Assembly (NCBI GenBank): GCA_030432295.1
Contig: JAUIHI010000014.1
Coordinates: forward strand, 1-64,000
From: Anaerolineae bacterium
Lineage (GTDB): Bacteria; Chloroflexota; Anaerolineae; Caldilineales; Caldilineaceae
Direction of reading: 5' to 3'
DNA: 64,000 nt
Part shown: in pieces, positions 1-8,231 of the stretch
Layout of the letters: every line of letters begins with the position of its first letter
How positions within the stretch are numbered: position 1 is the first letter of the stretch
Program-made: the position numbers and the translations under genes
The notes under the pieces: model-generated
Told to the model about the DNA's origin: nothing
Databases searched by the model: none
The model's input: the letters and a program-made list of their open reading frames with translations, nothing else

Positions 1-124
1 TTTTCGCCGCCTCAGCAAAGACTTTGAGCACTGTACCAAAAGTAGCGAAGGTGTCATTTATGTCGCTTCCATCGCCACTATGCTCAAACGCATCAAACCT
101 ACTACTTAATTTCTAAACACGCTC
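1..124 (+). mobile_element. Right end of an IS5-like insertion sequence (partial)
   Basis: The window opens inside an insertion sequence. It holds the last codons of a DDE transposase (2-109) and about 15 bases of 3' flank in which the reverse strand reads GAGCGTGTTTAGAAAT, which has the look of a terminal inverted repeat. The minus-strand STAND gene loses its TPR consensus exactly here (residues AVLLR run into ACLEIK and a stop at 102), so the IS boundary is placed at about 122-125. The left end and the target duplication lie outside the window. The boundary is inferred from loss of homology. Confidence 0.6.
2..109 (+). CDS. IS5-family transposase, C-terminal fragment
   Basis: An open frame enters from the left edge and ends at TAA 107-109, giving 35 residues. 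It contains RRLSKDFEHCTKSSEGVIY followed by VASIATMLKRI. This matches the conserved C-terminal tail of IS5-family DDE transposases (RRLSKDYE...SSE.MIY.A...LMLRRL). In intact members this region carries the last catalytic glutamate helix and downstream residues. Only the tail is visible, so activity cannot be judged. Its end lies next to the truncated STAND gene, which suggests the element caused the truncation. Confidence 0.65.
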   Translation, partial: FRRLSKDFEHCTKSSEGVIYVASIATMLKRIKPTT

Positions 125-2548
125 TCAGCAGTACCGCCCGGTTGTTCTGGGTCTGAGCGTAGGCCAGGGGCACATCCCGCCGCAAGGCCAGCGCTTCGTC
201 GTAGGCCGCCAGGGCCTGGCGCAGTCGTCCCCCCCGATCTTCCCCCGGCAAGCTCGCCAAATCCCTCAGCAGATTAGCCCGGTTGTTCTGGGTCTGAGCG
301 TAGTCCAGGGGCACATCCCGCAGCTTTTCCAGCGCTTCGTCGTAGGCCGCCAGGGCCTGGCGCAGTCGTCCCCCCCGATCTTCCCCCGGCAAGCTCGCCA
401 AATCACTCAGCCGGTTGGCGCGGTGGCCGTGAATCTGGCCCATCGCCCGGTTGCTGGCCCGCCCGGCCTCTGCCCCGGCCAGCAGTTGCTCGGACCAGGC
501 CCCGGCCTGGCGGGCCAGGCCAAATTGGGCGTGGAGGTTGGCGCTGTTGGCCGCGATCCCCAGGGGGCCAGCTCCAGATCGTTACCCACAGCCCAGGCAA
601 AGGCGTGGGCCAGTTGGGCCAGATCGGGCAGCATTGTGTAATAGTGCTGTTCGTCGTCGGCCTGGCGCATGGCCTGGGCATAGGCCCGGCTGTGGGCGTG
701 GCGGGCTGCCTCCCGCTCCCCACTCTCGGAGAGCAGGGCCAGCCCCAAAGTGCGCAGCAGGCCGTGCTGTCGCCAGCGCCCGCCGGCCAGCCGCTCCAGC
801 AGGTGGCCGTTGGCAAAGTCGGTCAGGCTTTCGAAGGCGCGCTCCCCATCACAGCCCCAGGCAGCCCCGGCCAGGTCCGTGGCAAATTCGGCTTCCGGGG
901 CAAAGGCGGCCAGCCAGCGCAGACGGCGGCGGCTCTCGTCGTCGGCCAGGGCGCGGTAGCTGTAGAGAAGCACGGCCCGCACATTGTGGCCGGGGTCGTC
1001 TGCGCCCAGGTGCAGCCGCGCCATCTGGCCCGTTTGCAGGGCGGCCAGCAGCCGCTGGCTCTCGGCCTGCCACTCTGTCGGCCCATCCCCATAGCGGCGC
1101 AGCACCCCCAGGGCCACATCCAGCCCCAGGGCGTGGAAACCGACCCCAGCCATCAGTTGTCCGGCCCAGTCTGCGCCCGGATCGTCCGGGCCGGGTTGCC
1201 AGCCCAGGCGCAGCCCAAAGAGGGTCCCGGCCTCCTCTTTCTGCAACAGCCCCACCTCCACCAGCCCGGCCCGCAGCCCCTGGGCAATTTCCCGCTGGCG
1301 GGTGGTGACGATCAGGTGGGCGTTGGGGGGCAGGGCTTCTTCCAGGGGGCGGATGGCGGCCCGGGACCAGACGTTGTCCAGCACGACGAGGAGGCGGGGG
1401 TGTTCGGCCAGCAGGCTGCGCACGGCCTCCGGCTCGAAGTGGAAGAGTTTGTCCAGATTCTCGGGCAGGCCAAAGAAGCCGGTGGCATAGGCGGCCCAGG
1501 CCCGCAAAATGGGTTGGCACTGCTCCGGGGTCAGATGGTCCGGGCCAAGCTCCTGCCAGAGCACGCCGTCGGCGTAGGCCTGGCTCTGCTCGGCTTCCAG
1601 AGCGATGAGCCGGGCCAGGGTGCTCTTGCCCACCCCCGGCGCGCCCTGCACAGCCAGGGCAGAGGCGGTGAGGGGGTTCTGGCCGCTGATGGCAGCCGCG
1701 CCCCGCTGGGCCAGGGCTGTGCGCACCGCAGCCATTTCCCCGGGGCGGGGCACTGCGTCCCAGGGCTGGCGGGGGGGTGTAGGGCGCTGCCAGCGCCGTT
1801 CCAGCCCCTGCAGGAAAATGTTGTTGACCACCTCGGCGCGGCCGCCGCCCTCCGCGTGGGCGGAAAACAGGTATTCGGAATTGGAGATTGGGGATTGGGT
1901 GACTGGGCGATCGGGGGATTGGGGAGCAGGGGTAGGGACGGCCCCGCGCAGTTGGCGCAGGAGCGCGGCGCGGCTGGTCAGGCGATGGCGGATTTCGTCG
2001 GGTGTGTCTGTGGCGGCCTGGGCGGCCAGGCTGTCGAGAAAGCGCTGGGCTTCGTAGGGTTGCAGGAGAGTCTTCTGCTCGGCGAAGAGGGCCGCGGCCG
2101 CGGCTTCGTCGTCGGCCTGGAAGAAGGCGAGGACAGCGCGCTGGGTGGGCGACATCTCCTGGGCGGCTGTCGCTTGCTGGTGGATGGCCCGAAAGCCATT
2201 CAGCCGGGAGGTCAGGGCCGCGGCTTTCTCCGTCTCGCCGTCAGCCTGGGCCTGGGCAATGGCCTCCTCTACGGCATCCATCAGCTCTTCTTCCAGCCCC
2301 TCGGGGACGCTGCGCCAGAAGTCAAGCATCTCTTCGCCGCTGCTCACCGCGGCGAAGCGGTTCAGCAGCGGAGCCAGCATCAGACCGGCGATGAACTCCG
2401 GGTTGTCCTCTGCCAATGCCTGCAAGCCCGCGGCCAGTTCCGGGTCCGCGTCCAAGGCGGCTTGCAGGGCGTCCGGGCTGTCGATGCTGGCCGCGGCCAG
2501 TCGTTCCAGCAGTTCATTGGGCAGGGTGCGTTCTTCGTCGGCTGGCAT
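102..2548 (-). pseudogene. NB-ARC/STAND ATPase with TPR repeats, frameshifted and 3'-truncated
   Basis: STAND-class signal-transduction ATPase, probably a sensor or regulator. ATG 2548 is preferred (MPADEERTLP) with GGAG upstream on the minus strand. An N-terminal helical region (about 1-215) and a low-complexity linker (about 205-225) lead to an NB-ARC module: P-loop GAPGVGKST near residue 300, Walker B LLVVLDNVW near 386, then LIVTTR. A winged-helix-like part follows. The frame breaks near 551-560: beyond it the homologous sequence (LGIAANSANLHAQFGLARQ) continues in another frame to the stop at 102. One extra C in the run CCCCC would restore the frame. The 3' part has two nearly identical 141-bp TPR units (AAYDEALxxLRDVPL.YAQTQNNRA) and then joins IS sequence. 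Frameshift may be a sequencing error; the IS truncation looks real. Confidence 0.8.
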
Positions 2549-2640
2549 TGGGTTGTCTCCGGCTGAGTGGCGGGGCGGGCTGGCAGGCTGCCCTACGGGT
2601 AGCTGTATTGTAGCGCAAGCGGTTGGCTTACGCCAATGTG

Positions 2641-3463
2641 CCCTCACCCCAGCGCCTACGGCGCGCCCCTCTCCCTGCCGCGGCGTTTTTGGGTTGGGTA
2701 AATTGGTCGGGCTGGGAGAGGGGAGTTTGCCGATGACGATTCGGTGGGTTTCGGTGTGGCGGGGTCGATGACGAAATGTACGAATCGTGCCCATCCCCCA
2801 TCCTCTCCCAGCGCAAGCAACCACACAGACGAACCAACACTATCCCTGGGAGAGGAGGGGGCGTCCCTCAAACAGCCGACCTTCCCGTCAATGGGTAGGG
2901 GGTGGTGAGGGCCTGCTGCGGCGTTCCGCCCTCACCCCCACCCCCTCTCCCTGCCAGGACATTGGCGGGGCGGGGTCTGTCGGTCGGGCTGGGAGAGGGG
3001 AGTTTGTCGATGGCGATTGGGGTGGGTTGCGGCGGGAAGGGGCCGATGACGAATAGCACCAATCGTCCCTGACCCCCTCCTCTCCCAGAGCAACCAACAA
3101 CACAGACGAACCAGCACCACCTCTGGGAGAGGAGGGGGCGTCCCTCAAACAGACGGCCTTCCCAGCAACTGCTAGGGGGTGGTGAGGGCAGCCGCGCCAG
3201 ATACCCCTCACCCCCGCCCCCTCTCCCTGCCGCGGCGTTTTTGGGTTGGGTGAATTGGTAGGGCCAGGAGAGGGGAGGCTGTCAATGACGTTTGAGCAGA
3301 TTTCGGCGCGACGGGGTCGATGACGAAGTACACCAATCGCCGCCGTTCCCCCTCCTCTCCCAGAGTGAATACCAACACAGACGAACCAGCACCACCTCTG
3401 GGAGAGGAGGGGGCGTCCCACCAACAACCGGCCTTCCCTCCGATGGGTAGGGGGTGGTGAGGG
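2641..3463. repeat. Three tandem copies of a ~265-bp palindromic intergenic element
   Basis: This fills the gap between the STAND gene and mutS. Copies lie at 2641-2911, 2929-3188 and 3205-3463. Each starts with CCCTCACCCC...CCCTCTCCCTGCC and ends with TAGGGGGTGGTGAGGG, so the termini are inverted. Shared internal blocks include GGGAGAGGGGAG, a GATGACGA motif, CACAGACGAACCA and GGGAGAGGAGGGGGCGTCCC. Several arms can pair with each other. The copies differ by small indels and substitutions. No coding potential was accepted. It resembles a REP/MITE-type non-autonomous element. Confidence 0.8.
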
Positions 3464-3558
3464 ACAGCCGCGCCGCTTCACCGCTCCCCGCTCGCCTTTG
3501 CCCCATCCCCCCGGCCTCGTCTATAATCCCAAGCAACCCCAGACGAGGAGAACCCGCA

Positions 3559-6324
3559 ATGGCCGAAGCCACCCCAATGCTCAAGCAATACCGCCAACTG
3601 AAGAAGCGCTTCCCCGACGCGATTCTGCTCTTTCGCCTGGGCGACTTCTACGAGATGTTCGACGACGACGCCCGGCTGATTTCCAAGCAATTGGGGCTGG
3701 TGCTGACCGGGCGGCGCTTTTCCAAAACCGTCAAAATGGCGATGTGCGGCGTCCCCTACCGCCAGTTGTCCGTCTACGTCTCCAAACTGCTGGAAAAAGG
3801 CCACAAAGTCGCGGTGGCCGACCAGATAGAGAGCGCGGGCAAAAGCCGGGGACTGATCGCCCGGGAGATCGTGCGGGTCATCACACCGGGCACAGTTGTG
3901 GAGGAGGCACTGCTGGCCGAGAAGAGCCAGAACTTCCTGGCCGCGCTGGCTCCGTCCGCCGACGCGCCATCGGGCAATGTCTGGGGGCTGGCTGCAGTGG
4001 ACCTCTCCACCGGCGAATTTGTCACCGCCCAGTTCAGCGGGGCCACGGGCTGGAGCCAACTGCTGGAAGAGATGAATGTCCTGCACCCCACCGAACTACT
4101 GCTGCCCGCGCCGCTGGTGGCAGACGAAGGCTGGCTGGCCGGTTTGGGCGATGTGCGCCCGGCCCGACTCTCCCCGCTGGACCCGGCCCACTTTGACCCC
4201 GCGGACGCCAGCCAGCGGCTGTTGACCCATTTCGCCGCTGCCTCGTTAGATGCCTACGGCTGCGCGGGGCTGCCCCAGGCCACAGCCGCGGCCGGCGCAG
4301 TTCTGGCCTATCTCCAGGAAAACCAACTCTCGAACCTGGCCCACCTGACCGGCCTGACCACCTACCGGGCCGAAGCTTGCGTCGGTCTGGACCCGGTGAC
4401 CCGGCGCAATCTGGAATTGACCGCCACCCTGCGCGACGGACGGGTGCAGGGCAGTCTGCTCGCGGTCCTCGACCGCACAACGACGGCGATGGGCGCGCGT
4501 CTCCTGCGCCGCTGGATTCAGCAGCCCCTGCTCGAATTGGCCCCAATCGTCGAGCGGCTGGACGCGGTGGAGGAGTTGAGCGGACAGCGGACGGATGACC
4601 GCAGACCGCAGACGGACGACGACGCAACTCGCAATTCGCCCCTCGCAACCGACAGATCGCAACCCACCCCGTTTTTACGCGCGGACCTTCGCAAACTACT
4701 CGACGGCGTGCACGATATGGAGCGCAGTGTGGGACGGGTCGGTTTTGGCACGGCCAATGCCCGGGATTTGGCCGGTCTGCGCCGCACCCTCAGCCGCATC
4801 CCCCGCATCAAAGGGCTGCTGGCTGGCGCGGCTTCGCCCCGGCTGGCCGCGCTCAACGCGGAGTTGGACCCGTTGCAGGATGTGGCCGGGCTGATCAGCG
4901 GGGCGCTGGTGGACGATCCGCCGATTCTGCTCAAAGAGGGCGGGCTGATCCGTCCCGGCTTCCACGAAGAATTGGGCCGACTGCGTGGGGCTGCGGCAGA
5001 CGGGCGGGATTGGCTGACCGCCTACGAGGCCGAGGAGCGGGAGCGCACTGGCATCCCCACCCTGCGCGTGCGCTACAACCAGATTTTCGGCTTCTTTGTG
5101 GAGGTCCCCCGCAGCAAAAGCAGCCTCGTCCCTGCCGAATACGAGCGGCGGGCCACCATCACCCACGCCGAGCGTTTTGTCACCCCGGCCCTGCGCAGCC
5201 GGGAGAGCGAAATTCTGGCCGCGGAGGATCGGGCCAACGAACTGGAGTACGAGCTTTTTGTGGAATTGCGCCAGCAGGTGGCTGCCCACAGTCAGCGCCT
5301 GCTGGCCGCGGCCCGGCTCCTGGCTGAATTGGATGTGCTGGCTAGCCTGGCCGAGAGCGCTGTCCACCACAACTATTGCCGCCCGGTGGTGGACGAGAGC
5401 AATACCATTCAGATTGAGGAGGGACGCCATCCGGTGGTGGAGCAACTGCTCACCGAAGGCAAGCGCTACGTGCCCAACGACATCGCCCTGGACGGGGAAG
5501 GGCGGCGGATGCTGATTCTGACCGGACCGAATATGAGCGGCAAAAGTGTGCTGACCCGCCAGGTGGTGCTGACTGTGCTGATGGCCCAGATGGGCAGCTT
5601 TGTGCCAGCCCGCTCCGCCCACATCGGGCTGGTGGATCGGATTTTTGTGCGGGCCGGGGCCAGCGACGACATCACCCAGGGGCGCTCGACTTTTCTGGTG
5701 GAGATGGACGAGACCGCCTACATTCTGCGCCACGCCACCGCCCGCAGTCTGGTGGTGCTGGACGAAGTGGGCCGAGGCACCTCCACCTACGACGGGATGG
5801 CCCTGGCCTGGGCCGTGGGCGAGGAACTCCACGACGGCATTGGCTGTCGCAGCCTCTTTGCCACCCATTTCCACGAATTGACGGCCCTGGCCGACCAGTT
5901 GCCGGGGGCATCCAACGCCAGCCTGGCCGTGCGCGAACAGGGCCACGAAGTCGTCTTTCTGCATCGGCTGGTGGAAGGGGGCGCGGACCGCAGCTACGGC
6001 GTGCAGGTGGCCCGGCTGGCCGGTGTGCCAGAGCACGTCATCGAGCGGGCACGCGCGGTGATGGCCCGGCTGGAAGGGGAGAAGCAGTCCGCAAACAGTA
6101 CGCAGGCCGCAAACCGCGCACAGGCTGAGCCACCCCTGGCTTTGGCCGAAGTCAGCCCAGTCTATCGGACGGGAGGCGAAGTGCTGAGCAGTGGTGACGA
6201 CGAACTCTCCTGGGCGGTTCTGCGCGAGCTTTTCCGGCTGGACGTAGCGAATCTGACACCCATGCGCGCCCTGCTGCTGGTCAACGAATGGCAACAGCGG
6301 CTGCGGGAGGGGAGAGAGCAATGA
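3559..6324 (+). CDS. mutS: DNA mismatch repair protein MutS
   Basis: Recognises mismatches and small loops and recruits MutL. ATG 3559 is chosen because GAGGAG lies just upstream and the conserved start MLKQYRQLKKRFPDAILLFR follows seven residues later; the protein is 921 aa. The mismatch-contact motif is visible in GDFYEMF (Phe-Tyr-Glu). Then come the connector and lever domains, Walker A TGPNMSGKS at about 655 and Walker B LVVLDEVGRGTSTYDG at about 731, followed by the ATH.HEL segment. Two low-complexity inserts are unusual. Residues about 340-373, in the core region between VEEL and FLRADLRKLL, are encoded by repetitive GACGGA/GACCGCA words. A second, SANSTQAANRAQA, lies near 845. The stop overlaps the mutL start (ATGA), so the two are probably translationally coupled. 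Confidence 0.97.
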   Translation: MAEATPMLKQYRQLKKRFPDAILLFRLGDFYEMFDDDARLISKQLGLVLTGRRFSKTVKMAMCGVPYRQLSVYVSKLLEKGHKVAVADQIESAGKSRGLIAREIVRVITPGTVVEEALLAEKSQNFLAALAPSADAPSGNVWGLAAVDLSTGEFVTAQFSGATGWSQLLEEMNVLHPTELLLPAPLVADEGWLAGLGDVRPARLSPLDPAHFDPADASQRLLTHFAAASLDAYGCAGLPQATAAAGAVLAYLQENQLSNLAHLTGLTTYRAEACVGLDPVTRRNLELTATLRDGRVQGSLLAVLDRTTTAMGARLLRRWIQQPLLELAPIVERLDAVEELSGQRTDDRRPQTDDDATRNSPLATDRSQPTPFLRADLRKLLDGVHDMERSVGRVGFGTANARDLAGLRRTLSRIPRIKGLLAGAASPRLAALNAELDPLQDVAGLISGALVDDPPILLKEGGLIRPGFHEELGRLRGAAADGRDWLTAYEAEERERTGIPTLRVRYNQIFGFFVEVPRSKSSLVPAEYERRATITHAERFVTPALRSRESEILAAEDRANELEYELFVELRQQVAAHSQRLLAAARLLAELDVLASLAESAVHHNYCRPVVDESNTIQIEEGRHPVVEQLLTEGKRYVPNDIALDGEGRRMLILTGPNMSGKSVLTRQVVLTVLMAQMGSFVPARSAHIGLVDRIFVRAGASDDITQGRSTFLVEMDETAYILRHATARSLVVLDEVGRGTSTYDGMALAWAVGEELHDGIGCRSLFATHFHELTALADQLPGASNASLAVREQGHEVVFLHRLVEGGADRSYGVQVARLAGVPEHVIERARAVMARLEGEKQSANSTQAANRAQAEPPLALAEVSPVYRTGGEVLSSGDDELSWAVLRELFRLDVANLTPMRALLLVNEWQQRLREGREQ
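4577..4675 (+). repeat. Short-word repeat inserted in frame in mutS
   Basis: The DNA is built of words such as GCGGACAGCGGACGGATGACC and GACCGCAGACGGACGAC followed by CGCAACTCGCAATTCGCC. It encodes a hydrophilic stretch (SGQRTDDRRPQTDDD...) that most MutS proteins lack at this place. The same word family occurs between genes at 33545-33611 and inside the beta-galactosidase gene at about 22455-22600. This supports a dispersed element that has entered coding sequence without breaking the frame. Confidence 0.6.
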
Positions 6325-7967
6325 GTGTAGCACCGACGATTCGCATTCTACCTGCCCACATCGCCGAACGCATCGCCGCCGGGGAAGTCGTAGAGCGGCC
6401 CGCCTCGCTGGTCAAGGAATTGGTGGAAAACAGCTTGGACGCGGGCGCGGGCGCGGTCAGCGTGGAAATCCGGGACGGCGGCCTCTCCCTCATCCGGGTG
6501 GCAGACGACGGCCACGGCATGGGGCGGGAGGAGCTACCCCTGGCTGTGCAGCGCTTCAGCACCAGCAAAATCCACCAACTGAGCGATCTGGACGCCATCC
6601 GCACGCTGGGCTTCCGGGGCGAGGCCCTGGCCTCGATTGCGTCGGTCTCCCGGCTGGAGATTCTCAGCCGCCGTCGGGACGAGTTGGAAGGCAGCCATCT
6701 GCACAGTTTGGACGGCAGCCAGACGGTTACACCCGCGGCCAGCCCAGCCGGCACAAGCGTCACTGTGCGGGACCTTTTCTACAACACCCCGGCCCGGCGT
6801 AAATTTCTCAAATCGCCTATGCGGGAGGGGCAACTGGTACGCCAAGTGGTGATGCGCTATGCCCTGGCCTACCCGGATGTGGCCTTTCGGCTGGTGGTGA
6901 ACGGGCGGGAGAGCTTCGCCGCGCCCCCTTCCCCACCCCTGGAACGGCTGGCCGCGGCCCTGGGCCGGGAGAACGCGGGGGAGATGCTGCCTGTCCGCTG
7001 GGAAGCCGCGGACCTGCGCATCGAAGGCTTCATCAGCGCGCCGACAATCGGCGGGCCGGATCGGCACGGCCAACACTTCTTCATCAACGGGCGGCCCGTG
7101 CGCTCTGGTTTGCTGGCGGTGATGCTGGAACGGCCCTACGCAGGCCGCCTGCCCGTCAACCGCCGCCCCCTGGGGATCATCCACATTCATCTCGACCCCC
7201 ATCTGGTCGATGTGAATGTCCACCCCCGCAAGGAGGAGGTGCGGCTGAGCCAGGAACGCTCCATCTACGGCGCGGTGAGCCGGGCGGTGGAGGAGGCGCT
7301 GGTCCCCTATCCGGTCAACGAATCCCTGGCATCGGGCTATGCCTGGCCCTTTGCCGACCAGCCCTTTGCACCCCTCAGCGTCGCCGAGGGCAGTCCTGCT
7401 TACATCACCGGCGGGCCGCAGCCTCTCGGCCAGTTGCAGAACGCCTATATTGTGGCCCAGGGCCGGGAGGGGCTGCTGGTGGTGGATCAGCACGCGGCCC
7501 ACGAGCTGGTCCTCTACGAACAGTTGATGGCGGGGGGCGAAAGTCAGCCCCTCTCCCCGCCCGTCCGCATGGAACTGACCCAGCGGGAAGCCGAACTGCT
7601 CACACCCTTTCTACCCGCGTTTGTGGATTTGGGGCTGGAGTTGGAGCCCTTTGGCGGCAACGCTTTTCTGCTGCGCTCCCTGCCCATCGCCCTGGCCGGC
7701 AGCCATCCCCAGGGGCTGCTCGACGGGCTGCTGGGTGAACTGCCCGGCTGTCGCAGCCTGGACCCAGAATCTGTGCGAGAGAAGCTGGCGTCCAAAGCGG
7801 CCTGCTCTGCCGCGGTGAAGGCGGGGGATATTTTGTCGCCAGAGCAGATGACCGATCTGCTCAACAGACTGGAAGCGGCCTGGTCCCCGGCCACCTGCCC
7901 CCACGGGCGTCCAGCCTTTGTTCTGCTGACGGTGGAGGAGTTGGAGCGCCGTTTTATGCGGCGGTAG
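6321..7967 (+). CDS. mutL: DNA mismatch repair endonuclease MutL
   Basis: GHKL ATPase and nicking endonuclease of methyl-independent mismatch repair; 548 aa. ATG 6321 overlaps the mutS stop and is preceded by GGGAGGGGAG. N-terminal ATPase motifs are ERIAAGEVVERP...KELVENSLDAG, DDGHGM and GFRGEALASI. The C-terminal domain has DQHAAHELVLYE at 389-400, an exact fit to the metal-binding DQHA-x2-E-x4-E endonuclease motif, and later ACSAAVKAGD and CPHGRP. The nuclease is therefore predicted active, as expected in bacteria lacking MutH. It is the second gene of the mutS-mutL pair. Confidence 0.97.
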   Translation: MSVAPTIRILPAHIAERIAAGEVVERPASLVKELVENSLDAGAGAVSVEIRDGGLSLIRVADDGHGMGREELPLAVQRFSTSKIHQLSDLDAIRTLGFRGEALASIASVSRLEILSRRRDELEGSHLHSLDGSQTVTPAASPAGTSVTVRDLFYNTPARRKFLKSPMREGQLVRQVVMRYALAYPDVAFRLVVNGRESFAAPPSPPLERLAAALGRENAGEMLPVRWEAADLRIEGFISAPTIGGPDRHGQHFFINGRPVRSGLLAVMLERPYAGRLPVNRRPLGIIHIHLDPHLVDVNVHPRKEEVRLSQERSIYGAVSRAVEEALVPYPVNESLASGYAWPFADQPFAPLSVAEGSPAYITGGPQPLGQLQNAYIVAQGREGLLVVDQHAAHELVLYEQLMAGGESQPLSPPVRMELTQREAELLTPFLPAFVDLGLELEPFGGNAFLLRSLPIALAGSHPQGLLDGLLGELPGCRSLDPESVREKLASKAACSAAVKAGDILSPEQMTDLLNRLEAAWSPATCPHGRPAFVLLTVEELERRFMRR

Positions 7968-7979
7968 GACGCGAATGAC

Positions 7980-8080
7980 CCTATAAAAGCTGGACGCTGA
8001 TAAACGCTGAAGAACCCTGATTTTTTCTGCTGGATCAGCGTCTATCCGCGTAAATCAGCGTCCAATTTTCATCGTTATCT
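7980..8080. repeat. Dispersed ATCAGCG-word palindromic repeat
   Basis: Between mutL and the BTAD regulator the sequence has an inverted arrangement: GGACGCTGATAAACGCTGA on the left against ATCAGCGTCTATCCGCG and TAAATCAGCGTCC on the right. The same words (ATCAGCGTTTATCAG) recur at about 32355-32392 after the third sulfatase gene. It may act as a transcript-end hairpin for mutSL; there is no clear T-run. Confidence 0.5.
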
Positions 8081-8231
8081 TTCCCCCGGATTAAGTGTTA
8101 TACTGCCCACATCTTCTTTCCCTTTTCCCTACAGTGCAGCGTTGTTTGGTCAATTGTGACACTCCCGCCTATTGGATTCTTTGGGCGTCCACTGTGGCCG
8201 AACGACTGGTCTACGATCCGGTGCGCGCTCT

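Noticed and set aside
605-2566. 653-codon plus-strand open frame opposite the STAND gene
   Set aside because: The minus strand has clear NB-ARC motifs and a proper start; the plus frame is low-complexity Gly/Gln/Ala-rich shadow sequence.
2787-3481. Short open frames in the tandem palindromic element
   Set aside because: They lie wholly in repeat DNA, exist in several frames at once and are not preserved between the three copies.
4696-6333. 545-codon minus-strand open frame inside mutS
   Set aside because: Shadow of the mutS coding frame; no family features.
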